The position numbers were made by a program, and so were the translations under genes. This document shows positions 8,432 through 15,026 of a stretch of DNA of 33,046 bases, piece by piece (the first letter of the stretch is position 1; each line of letters opens with the position of its first letter). The DNA comes from a virus. The notes beneath the pieces were generated by a model. It worked only from the letters and a program-made list of their open reading frames with translations. It searched no databases and was not told where the DNA came from. The stretch is taken from positions 1-33,046 of the IMG/VR virus record IMGVR_UViG_3300020183_000277. One strand, given 5' to 3'.

Positions 8432-10351
8432 ATGCATTTACCTACACCTTATCAAGAGTTCATTCACCTTTCACGTTATTCACGTTGGCTAGAAGATGAA
8501 GGCCGTCGTGAGTCTTGGGAAGAAACAGTGAACCGTTACTTTAATCACTTCGACAAGCATCTCAAGGAGAACACGAAGTGCAAGCTTGATAAGGAGACTC
8601 GTGAAGAACTTCGTCAGGCAGTCCTGAATCAAGAAATCATGCCTTCTATGCGTTCGCTAATGACCGCAGGCGAAGCACTAGATCGTGACAATACTGCAGG
8701 ATACAACTGCTCGTATGTGGCAGTGAATCGTGTTCGTGCTTTTGATGAAATTCTGTACATTCTTATGTGTGGTACAGGCGTAGGATTCTCAGTGGAGAGA
8801 CAATATGTTGACAAACTACCTACAATCGCTGAAGAGTTTACTGACTCTGATACAACAATCGTTGTCCAAGACAGCAAGGCTGGTTGGGCTAAAGCTTACA
8901 AGGAACTTGTCTCCTTACTCATTGGAGGTCAAATTCCACGATGGGACTTATCTAAGATACGGCCTGCTGGTGCCCGCCTCAAAACTTTTGGAGGCCGTGC
9001 ATCTGGGCCAAAACCACTGGATGATCTGTTTAGGTTCAGTGTGGATACATTTAGAAGAGCAGCAGGACGCAAACTCACCTCCATCGAATGCCACGATATT
9101 GTCTGTAAGATTGCGGAAGTTGTTGTGGTCGGAGGCGTCCGTCGATCAGCTCTTATCAGCCTTTCCAATCTTACCGATGAACGGATGCGTGATGCTAAAA
9201 CTGGCGCATGGTGGGAAGCTAATCCTCAAAGAGCACTTGCGAATAATAGTGTAGTGTACAAAGAGAAGCCAGAGATCGGCACATTTATGGAAGAATGGGT
9301 ATCTCTATACAAGAGCAAGAGCGGTGAGCGTGGTATCTTTAATCGTGATGCATGCCAAAAGACTGTAGCCAAATTAGGTGATCGTCGTGACGCATCATAC
9401 GAGTTCGGTACCAATCCGTGTTCAGAAATTATTTTGCGAGATCGTGAATTTTGCAATCTTACAGAAGTGATTGTTCGTCCTAACGATACCATGGAAACAC
9501 TGGCTCGTAAAGTTCGTCTTGCAGCTATTCTAGGCACATGGCAAGCTTCACTAACCAACTTCCCGTATCTGTCAAGCGAATGGAAAAAGAACTGTGAAGA
9601 AGAAGCACTACTAGGTGTTTCGCTTACAGGTATTTTAGATAACACTATGATGCGTGATATGCATGGTCTGAAGAATAATCTGACAAATCTCAAAGAGATG
9701 GCGGTTAAAACTAATGCAGAATGGGCCAAGAAACTTGGTATCAATCCTGCAGCAGCCATTACTTGCATCAAGCCCAGTGGTACAGTTTCACAACTTACCG
9801 ATGCGGCTTCAGGTATCCACGCTCGTCACAACGAGTACTACATCCGCACTGTTCGTGCAGATCGTAAAGATCCTCTGTGCCAGATGATGGTTGAGAAAGG
9901 ATTTACTCACGAGGCGTGTGTGATGAAGCCTGATTCTGTTATGGTGTTTTCGTTCCCCATGAAGGCTGAAGGTTCTGTTACCCGTAACGACATGACTGCT
10001 ATAGAGCATTTGGAGCTATGGCTGGCGTATCAGCGTTACTGGTGCGAACACAAGCCAAGTATTACTGTTACTGTGCGTGAACACGAATGGATGGAGGTAG
10101 GTGCATGGGTGTACAAGCACTTTGACGAGATTAGTGGTATTTCGTTCCTACCACACTCAGATCATTCGTATCGTCAAGCACCGTATCAAGATTGCACCAA
10201 GGCTCAGTATGAAGAACTGCTTGCAGCCACTCCCAAAGATATTGATTGGAGTGAACTGAAGAAGTGGGAAAAGGTGGATCAAACTGTTGGAACTCAGTCG
10301 TTCGCTTGTAGCGGCGACAAATGTGAACTGGTCGATTTGACCAATAATTAA
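8432..10351 (+). CDS. nrdJ: Class II (adenosylcobalamin-dependent) ribonucleotide reductase (left copy)
   Basis: Reduces ribonucleoside triphosphates to deoxynucleotides using coenzyme B12. At 639 aa it fits the monomeric class II type (about 740 aa in Lactobacillus leichmannii). The active-site set is complete: C93 (NCSYV) and C341 (CNLTEV) as the redox pair, NPCSEI with N328, radical-bearing C330 and E332, and C626/C631 in the C-terminal tail CSGDKC that re-reduces the site. KPSGTVSQ is also present. AGGAG precedes the ATG by about 10 bases. B12 dependence means that the host must make or import cobalamin. The copy at 29322-31241 differs at about 12 residues by eye. Confidence 0.97.
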   Translation: MHLPTPYQEFIHLSRYSRWLEDEGRRESWEETVNRYFNHFDKHLKENTKCKLDKETREELRQAVLNQEIMPSMRSLMTAGEALDRDNTAGYNCSYVAVNRVRAFDEILYILMCGTGVGFSVERQYVDKLPTIAEEFTDSDTTIVVQDSKAGWAKAYKELVSLLIGGQIPRWDLSKIRPAGARLKTFGGRASGPKPLDDLFRFSVDTFRRAAGRKLTSIECHDIVCKIAEVVVVGGVRRSALISLSNLTDERMRDAKTGAWWEANPQRALANNSVVYKEKPEIGTFMEEWVSLYKSKSGERGIFNRDACQKTVAKLGDRRDASYEFGTNPCSEIILRDREFCNLTEVIVRPNDTMETLARKVRLAAILGTWQASLTNFPYLSSEWKKNCEEEALLGVSLTGILDNTMMRDMHGLKNNLTNLKEMAVKTNAEWAKKLGINPAAAITCIKPSGTVSQLTDAASGIHARHNEYYIRTVRADRKDPLCQMMVEKGFTHEACVMKPDSVMVFSFPMKAEGSVTRNDMTAIEHLELWLAYQRYWCEHKPSITVTVREHEWMEVGAWVYKHFDEISGISFLPHSDHSYRQAPYQDCTKAQYEELLAATPKDIDWSELKKWEKVDQTVGTQSFACSGDKCELVDLTNN

Positions 10352-10361
10352 GGAGATTGTT

Positions 10362-10643
10362 ATGAGCACTGAAGTATTTGCACTGATTAATTTTGTGTTT
10401 ACTAGCGTGTTAGCGTTTATGATGTATCGTTACTACGTTCTTAATGGTTTTGAAAACCAAAAAAGAAATGAAGAAATTCATCAAGAAATGCGCAATCAAA
10501 TGGAGTCTGTGAACGGTCGTTTAGACAATTTTGAAAATCGCATAAACCGTGATTTGATGGACATGTATCGCGAAATGAACAGTATCACTGAAGCACTTCC
10601 TAAGAAGAAAACTACCGGACGCAATTCACAAATCCCTTTCTGA
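10362..10643 (+). CDS. Small membrane protein with coiled-coil tail (left copy)
   Basis: A 93-residue protein: one N-terminal membrane helix (about residues 4-22, EVFALINFVFTSVLAFMMY), then a charged helical region with heptad character and a short basic end (KKKTTGRNSQIPF). AAGGAG lies 7 bases before the ATG, 10 bases after nrdJ. The right-arm copy (29030-29311) is nearly identical to about residue 42 and at the last few residues, but the coiled-coil middle is largely different. Role unknown; last gene before the bidirectional terminator. Confidence 0.8.
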   Translation: MSTEVFALINFVFTSVLAFMMYRYYVLNGFENQKRNEEIHQEMRNQMESVNGRLDNFENRINRDLMDMYREMNSITEALPKKKTTGRNSQIPF

Positions 10644-10647
10644 AATA

Positions 10648-10677
10648 AAAAAACCCGGTCGCAAGACCGGGTTTTTT
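10648..10677. terminator. Bidirectional intrinsic terminator
   Basis: A 13-bp stem (AAAAAACCCGGTC / GACCGGGTTTTTT) with a GCAA tetraloop lies exactly between two convergent genes. The A tract on one side and the T tract on the other make it work in both directions. The same stem and loop recur at 28995-29024 in the other arm. Confidence 0.93.
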
Positions 10678-10678
10678 G

Positions 10679-12172
10679 TTAGTCGTGTGCCATGTGTCGT
10701 TTTAACAGATCTAAAGCTGCACTGTGCGCTTGCCCGTGAGTCATCTTAATTCCTTTTTCTTGGGCATTAGTCATCATGTTAATTACATGTTGCTTCACAA
10801 ATGTTTCTGGATCTACACCAGATTTTGCTTGATTATCCGCTTTAGGAAGATCCGGCACACTAGCAGAATCGCCACTCCAACTCATTTCGGGGCGAGTTTC
10901 TAGTTGTTTTTGATATAGTCTACCTTTTCTTTGATCTTTCTTTGTTGCTTTATATCCTCTAAGATTTACTCCTAAATTTTCACTTATAAAGTTACAATAC
11001 GAAAGAACAGATTCGTTTACATTTAGAGCTTTAACTATATCAGCATAACGGCCTTGATCGCCATAACCTGGTTCATCAAACTTATTGGTTTCTTTATTGT
11101 AACGAATACTAATTGATGGGCCTTCACCTTTAGCGTAACGATCTCTGATGGCTTTACGTTCTGCTGCAGAGAGTTCCCCCCACATTTGAGATCCCGGAAC
11201 AATGTTCGAAGTGTCTCGTCCTTGCTCTGGTGCTTTTGTGGGAGCGGTACTGGCAGGAGTTCGTCTTGCTGCCAGAGCTGCCTGTGAAGCCTCTAGATCT
11301 TTTTGAGCAGTTTGTATAGCTTGTTTGCTTTGTTCAATGCTCTTACCAACAGCATCGTAATGCTCTTGTGTCCATGGTTCTACGCCGTATCTTTTTGCAT
11401 TATCTTCTACTTGTTTTATTTGTTCTGGGGTAGCTTTTTGCTTTTCTGCGGCAAAACGATCAGAACGCATTTTTGCTGCGGTTGCAGCAGCATCCATAGG
11501 TTGTTCTGGTAGTTTTGCTGGTGCAGGAATTGGAATGTTTGGCTCGTCTGCTCTGGTTGGAACGCTTTCTCCTCTGGCTCTTCCAACAACAAAATTAGAA
11601 GTTGGGGCTGGAGTTGGGACTCTAGCCGGTGCAGGTGCGGGTGTTGAAGGAGCGACTGCAGGAACATTGGCAGCTGCTTCTTCTGCTTCTGCTCTGGCAG
11701 TCCCGGCTTTACTTGCTGATACTCCTAAGCCTTCGGGAGCAACACTGGATTGTTCTTTTTTCTTGCTCATACCAAGATAACCTAAAGTTCCTAGCCCCGC
11801 AGCTATTCCCAGATCCTTTAAACCACTAGCAAGATTTGATGGTGCTTTGGGTTGTGGAATAGGTTCCCATACTCCAAATCCTTTAGGAACTATGGTGCCC
11901 GATGGTGGTAGACTGGGTGCAGGTAAAACTGGTTTTAATGGTGGCAGTTCCACATTAGCAGAAGGTCTTAGTTTTTGTGCTAGACCTTTTATCATTTTTA
12001 AGAAAGCTTCTAAACGACCTCCCTCTGTCAGTAGTTCTTGTATCTGTTCTTCTGTTAAAGAAGCAAGCTCGTGTAGCTGAGATTCTGTTAGTTCAGTAGT
12101 TTGAGCAGATGGCACAGATCTGGTTATGTGTCTAATAATATTCATTTCGTCGTTGGTCGGTAGGTTATTCAT
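10679..12172 (-). CDS. Ala/Pro-rich low-complexity protein with conserved ends
   Basis: A 497-residue protein read from ATG at 12172-12170; AAGAGAT about 7 bases upstream favours this over an in-frame TTG at 12190. The N-terminus MNNLPTNDEMNIIRHI and the C-terminal HVINMMTNAQEKGIKMT resemble the gene in the same place in the other arm (27491-28993: PTSSEMSMIR and HVITLMGAAQEHGIEMT); both also have a W-GDS motif. The middle is unlike: Pro-rich linkers, a Gly-rich hydrophobic patch (DLGIAAGLGTLGYLG), an Ala/Glu-rich helical part and a polar helix (EQSKQAIQTAQKDLEASQAA). A late promoter lies 21 bases before the start, so a late, possibly virion-associated, role is likely. No enzyme motif was seen. 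Confidence 0.8.
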   Translation of the reverse strand: MNNLPTNDEMNIIRHITRSVPSAQTTELTESQLHELASLTEEQIQELLTEGGRLEAFLKMIKGLAQKLRPSANVELPPLKPVLPAPSLPPSGTIVPKGFGVWEPIPQPKAPSNLASGLKDLGIAAGLGTLGYLGMSKKKEQSSVAPEGLGVSASKAGTARAEAEEAAANVPAVAPSTPAPAPARVPTPAPTSNFVVGRARGESVPTRADEPNIPIPAPAKLPEQPMDAAATAAKMRSDRFAAEKQKATPEQIKQVEDNAKRYGVEPWTQEHYDAVGKSIEQSKQAIQTAQKDLEASQAALAARRTPASTAPTKAPEQGRDTSNIVPGSQMWGELSAAERKAIRDRYAKGEGPSISIRYNKETNKFDEPGYGDQGRYADIVKALNVNESVLSYCNFISENLGVNLRGYKATKKDQRKGRLYQKQLETRPEMSWSGDSASVPDLPKADNQAKSGVDPETFVKQHVINMMTNAQEKGIKMTHGQAHSAALDLLKRHMAHD

Positions 12173-12193
12173 GGTTATCTCTTTTTCCAAAAT

Positions 12194-12201
12194 TATTTAT
12201 A
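12194..12201 (-). promoter_or_regulatory. T4-type late promoter (TATAAATA)
   Basis: Perfect late octamer on the minus strand, 21 bases upstream of the ATG at 12172, leaving room for a leader with a ribosome binding site. It is back to back with the plus-strand octamer at 12219. Confidence 0.75.
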
Positions 12202-12218
12202 TTTTTTCCGTTTTTTGG

Positions 12219-12226
12219 TATAAATA
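12219..12226 (+). promoter_or_regulatory. T4-type late promoter (TATAAATA)
   Basis: Perfect late octamer with only 8 bases between it and the protease ATG at 12235, and no Shine-Dalgarno sequence in between. Transcription should start within a few bases of the start codon. Confidence 0.75.
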
Positions 12227-12234
12227 TTTATGAA

Positions 12235-13002
12235 ATGACAAAGGGCACTGCAATCTTTGCCGCAGTGATTCTAGCCCTCCTTAACGGATGCCAGAAAGAT
12301 ACCAGTGTCTCCAAAAATCCCCTCCCCACTGCAACCGTCGAAATTCCTAAGAGTATTAGTAAACCAGACCCGTTTCCGGGATTTGATATAAGCAACAGCA
12401 ATACTCAAAATAAGTATGGTTGTGTGGGGCAAGTACGTAACGAGCGAGGAGAATTCGTAGGCAGTGGAGTTCTTGTTGCTCCTGCAGTAGTTCTTACAGC
12501 TGGCCATGTTATAGATGGCGAGCAATTACAATATTTTATAACCGGGGACAAAGCGTATATAATCGAAAAAGTCATATTGCACCCCGGTTATAAAACAGGC
12601 GAAGAAATAGTTCACGATCTAGGAATCTTGATATTAACGGAAGGATGTGATGAACCGCCAGCAAAGATGATAACCGATAAGTCTGAGCTAACTCAACGAG
12701 AGTCTTTAACAACAGTCGGATACTCTAAACAAATTAAGAAAGTGAGCAAACCTGGAACATTCTGGTATTATGGAACCGTGGAAGAAGAACCACAATACAT
12801 GAAATTTCTTCCTGTGAATGGTCATGTGTGGTTTGGTGATTCTGGTGGTGCGGTATTTGAAGAAACCGGAAAACTAGCAGGTATTATTGCTTCCATGATG
12901 ATTGTAGACGCTACGATTGTGGATCAGTCTGCCACACGTGTAGACAAGTATTACGATTGGATTGTGGACACTGCTCAGAATGAGGGGTGTTCCTTTGAAT
13001 AA
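12235..13002 (+). CDS. Trypsin-like serine protease with lipoprotein signal (left copy)
   Basis: A 255-residue S1-family (trypsin/V8-like) protease. The N-terminus MTKGTAIFAAVILALLNGC is a lipoprotein signal peptide with lipobox LNGC, so mature protein would begin at lipidated C19 and face the periplasm or outer surface. The catalytic triad is visible: H91 (LTAGHV), D128 (HDLGIL), S203 (GDSGGAVF). All three are also intact in the right-arm copy at 26668-27435. It lies divergent to the low-complexity gene and directly upstream of a tiny membrane peptide and ruvC. Exported lipid-anchored proteases are unusual in T4-like phages; the target is unknown (neighbouring Pro/Thr-rich protein, host surface protein or competing phage are guesses). 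Confidence 0.92.
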   Translation: MTKGTAIFAAVILALLNGCQKDTSVSKNPLPTATVEIPKSISKPDPFPGFDISNSNTQNKYGCVGQVRNERGEFVGSGVLVAPAVVLTAGHVIDGEQLQYFITGDKAYIIEKVILHPGYKTGEEIVHDLGILILTEGCDEPPAKMITDKSELTQRESLTTVGYSKQIKKVSKPGTFWYYGTVEEEPQYMKFLPVNGHVWFGDSGGAVFEETGKLAGIIASMMIVDATIVDQSATRVDKYYDWIVDTAQNEGCSFE

Positions 13003-13075
13003 AACACAAAAAACTTTAGTGTGTGTTTGTAGTTTTCTGGTAGGCGTTCTGCTTGCTAGAGCTATGGGATTCTGA
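12980..13075 (+). CDS. 31-residue single-span membrane peptide (left copy)
   Basis: Overlapping the protease end, this frame encodes MRGVPLNKTQKTLVCVCSFL followed by VGVLLARAMGF: a short polar start and one hydrophobic helix. A TTG at 12995 would give a 26-residue form. The right arm encodes the same peptide (26595-26690) with only three residue changes (R2K, V16I, L25I) while the DNA has several silent third-position differences, so the frame is under protein-level selection. Function unknown; it sits between an exported protease and a resolvase. Confidence 0.75.
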   Translation: MRGVPLNKTQKTLVCVCSFLVGVLLARAMGF

Positions 13076-13082
13076 ATACATA
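13075..13082 (+). promoter_or_regulatory. Probable late promoter variant (AATACATA)
   Basis: The octamer differs by one base from the right-arm equivalent AATAAATA and has the same 6-base spacing to the ruvC ATG at 13089. Confidence 0.45.
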
Positions 13083-13088
13083 TTATAC

Positions 13089-13640
13089 ATGTTAATTGCA
13101 GGTGTAGATTATTCGTTAACAAGTCCCAGTATCTGCGTTTTTAATTCGGATGAGCCGTTTACATTTAAACGCTGTTCTTTCTTTTTTCTTTCAGACGTAA
13201 AGAAAAATCAAACCATGTTTTTAAATAATATTTACGGTGAAGCGTTCCACGATTGGACCACAGATTTTTCACGATACGAAAATATTTCAGATTGGGCTAT
13301 GGAACATCTGGGAGTATGTGAACAGATAGCCATAGAAGGCTATGCGTTCGGTGCTAAGGGTAAAGTGTTTCATATTGCAGAAAATACAGGAGTTCTTAAA
13401 TATAGACTACATCAAGCAGGCATACCCGTAGAAGTTATTCCACCCAGTGCCATCAAGAAACAGGCGTCAGGTAAGGGTAATGCAAATAAAGAAGAGATGT
13501 ATAAAGCATTCGTTCGAGAAACGTTTGTAGATCTACAAAAAGTTATAAGCCCCGGAAAAAAAGATGTCGGAAACCCAGTTTCCGACATCGTAGACTCTTA
13601 CTTTATTTGTAAGGCTCTTTGGAATAAACTTAAAGTTTAA
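13089..13640 (+). CDS. RuvC-like Holliday junction resolvase (left copy)
   Basis: A 183-residue RuvC/RNase H-fold nuclease expected to cut branched recombination intermediates before packaging, a job done by gp49 in T4. The acidic metal-binding residues are D7 (GVDYS), E83 (AIEGYAFGAKG), D166 and D169 (SDIVDS); PPSAIKKQASGKGNANK matches the RuvC substrate-binding stretch. The ATG at 13089 gives the same length as the right-arm copy and is preferred over an upstream TTG. About 22 of 183 residues differ between copies, none of them catalytic. Its 3' end abuts the convergent gene at 13641 and contains that gene's terminator on the opposite strand. Confidence 0.92.
   Translation: MLIAGVDYSLTSPSICVFNSDEPFTFKRCSFFFLSDVKKNQTMFLNNIYGEAFHDWTTDFSRYENISDWAMEHLGVCEQIAIEGYAFGAKGKVFHIAENTGVLKYRLHQAGIPVEVIPPSAIKKQASGKGNANKEEMYKAFVRETFVDLQKVISPGKKDVGNPVSDIVDSYFICKALWNKLKV
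13556..13589 (-). terminator. Intrinsic terminator antisense inside ruvC
   Basis: On the minus strand a perfect 12-bp stem (GATGTCGGAAAC / GTTTCCGACATC, 3-base loop) is followed by seven T. It would stop transcription of the convergent gene 13641-15026, which has no intergenic space for a terminator. The equivalent hairpin in the other ruvC copy keeps pairing through a G-C to A-T double change. Confidence 0.85.
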
Positions 13641-15026
13641 TCAATCAGAACTACCCATTACTCTTTTAAAGTGTTCGTGATAAGTATCGTGCATTTGTTC
13701 TGGTGTTAATTTCTTTTTACCCATAGTAGCAGCAGTGTAAGCGTGTGCGATTGCTGCGTCGTGTGCTTTTTGAATTTTTTCTACCATTTCGCTGTGAGAA
13801 ACAGGAGTAGAATTAATATCTGCTTCACGGCCTTGTTCTTCGTATGCACGAGCAGTAGCATCATCTTGAGACGATCCAGCAAATTCTGGACCCCATGATT
13901 GTCCTTCGCTCAAATCTCCGTTTGCTTTTGCTTCTCTTCTATTTAAATACTCTAGTTCTTGTTTAGCGTGTTTGATTGCTGGCCAGTGATACGGAGAAGC
14001 ACGATTTTCACGACTCCAAAAGTCTCTGTTGTGTTGTGTGTGAATCTTTATGAAATCATTAAGAAATGCTCTAAAATTAGGATGGCTTTGTACTTCTAGT
14101 CCTGCTGGATACCCATGTTCGCTTGTTCTGGCAGCAAATTCTTCCATTCCGTGTTTCTTAAGAATTGGATGAATATTTTTTTGTGCCCAAGCAGTTTGGG
14201 AAGCAATTTGTCCTTCATACGGTCTGTACTGGCCTGTACGATTACCGCGATAATAGCTGGTATCTGGAGAAACCATTCCAGAACGAATCAAACGCTCTTG
14301 TGCACCCGATTCATCGTCTACCCAACCTTCATTCATCTCACGAGCTTCACGCTTGCCTTGTTCACGCATCTTTCGTTTTTCAGAACCAGACTTTGTGCCT
14401 TTATCCCAACTCTTCGGACGTTGTTTACTTGCACCGCGAGGAGCAAATTCTGGTTTGGCATTTTCCATAAAACTAGAAATGATATTTTCTTTAATTGTTT
14501 GTTTGATTTCGTCCATTTGTGTTTCTTCTTTAATAGATCTCCAAGTTCCACCTTTTTTCTTGTAGCATTTAGAAGCCCATGCGTTTGCGTATGCAGAAGG
14601 ATACACATCAAACTTACTTTTTGCTGCAGACTTGCAAGCACTCCACTTTTCCGGATCGTTTGGTTTATTTTTGCCTTCAAGAATTAGATCGTTTTCGCAT
14701 TCATGACATTCTTCCATTTTTGATGCTCCTGTATCAACATTAATTGGTTTTTTCCCTTTTTCTCCCGAACCTTTTTCACCACGACCGGCTGCACTTTGTG
14801 CTGCTCGTTTTCGTTTAACGAAAGAAGCTCGTCCTTCTTTTCCTAATTTTTCTGCTTTTTGTTTGGAAAGACACGCAGAATACGCTTCACCTTTTTTTGC
14901 GTCTCCACACTCGCCTACTATTTTTCCTTCAGAATTGTAACGATCCCAACCGGGAGTTTTATTTGCACTTTCTCCGTGAAACCATTTACCTAATCCGGAA
15001 TTTCTGTATACTTCGTGTAGATTCAT
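13641..15026 (-). CDS. Cysteine-module protein, probable late protein of unknown function
   Basis: A 461-residue protein with two modules known from many phage and large-virus proteins: an N-terminal WFHGES..PGWDRYN..GK..GECGDAKKGEAYSACLSKQ segment (residues about 14-55, three Cys counting through ACLS) and a second one with KPNDPEKWSACKSAAKSKF and FDVYPSAYANAWASKCYKKK (about 116-160), followed by GGTWRS. I recall the second as a DUF5872-type module, but this is from memory. Basic linkers (KRKRAAQ) separate them. The C-terminal half (about 225-461) is polar and unassigned. The ATG at 15026 lies 6 bases after a late promoter octamer and has no ribosome binding site, pointing to late, leaderless expression. 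Transcription should stop at the hairpin inside ruvC. Confidence 0.82.
   Translation of the reverse strand: MNLHEVYRNSGLGKWFHGESANKTPGWDRYNSEGKIVGECGDAKKGEAYSACLSKQKAEKLGKEGRASFVKRKRAAQSAAGRGEKGSGEKGKKPINVDTGASKMEECHECENDLILEGKNKPNDPEKWSACKSAAKSKFDVYPSAYANAWASKCYKKKGGTWRSIKEETQMDEIKQTIKENIISSFMENAKPEFAPRGASKQRPKSWDKGTKSGSEKRKMREQGKREAREMNEGWVDDESGAQERLIRSGMVSPDTSYYRGNRTGQYRPYEGQIASQTAWAQKNIHPILKKHGMEEFAARTSEHGYPAGLEVQSHPNFRAFLNDFIKIHTQHNRDFWSRENRASPYHWPAIKHAKQELEYLNRREAKANGDLSEGQSWGPEFAGSSQDDATARAYEEQGREADINSTPVSHSEMVEKIQKAHDAAIAHAYTAATMGKKKLTPEQMHDTYHEHFKRVMGSSD

Larger units (their letters stand above)
5649..13620. repeat. Left arm of a large diverged inverted duplication
   Basis: This stretch matches 26050-33046 in inverted orientation. 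Gene order is the same in both arms: primase, acidic protein, ThyX, NrdJ, small membrane protein, terminator, opposite-strand low-complexity protein, protease, 31-residue peptide, RuvC. The left arm additionally holds the AT-rich TOPRIM gene (6700-7713) and a different middle part in the opposite-strand gene (10679-12172). Bases 5649-5756 are identical to the other arm over 108 positions; further inside, mostly silent differences appear. Homology ends at the last codons of ruvC (AAGGCTCTTT at 13611-13620). Confidence 0.95.

Noticed and set aside
8805-9254. 149-residue alternative-frame ORF in nrdJ that also exists in the other copy (30419-30868)
   Set aside because: Its presence in both arms follows from the high identity of nrdJ; the base differences fall on third positions of the nrdJ frame, so only nrdJ shows selection.
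13053-13088. N-terminal extension of the left ruvC from a TTG
   Set aside because: The ATG at 13089 gives the same 183 residues as the right copy and keeps the GVDYS strand at the N-terminus, as in the family.
14115-14687. 190-residue plus-strand open frame opposite the cysteine-module gene
   Set aside because: Phe/Cys/Thr-rich translation typical of the complement of a Lys/Glu/Arg-rich coding strand; the minus-strand gene has promoter, terminator and known modules.
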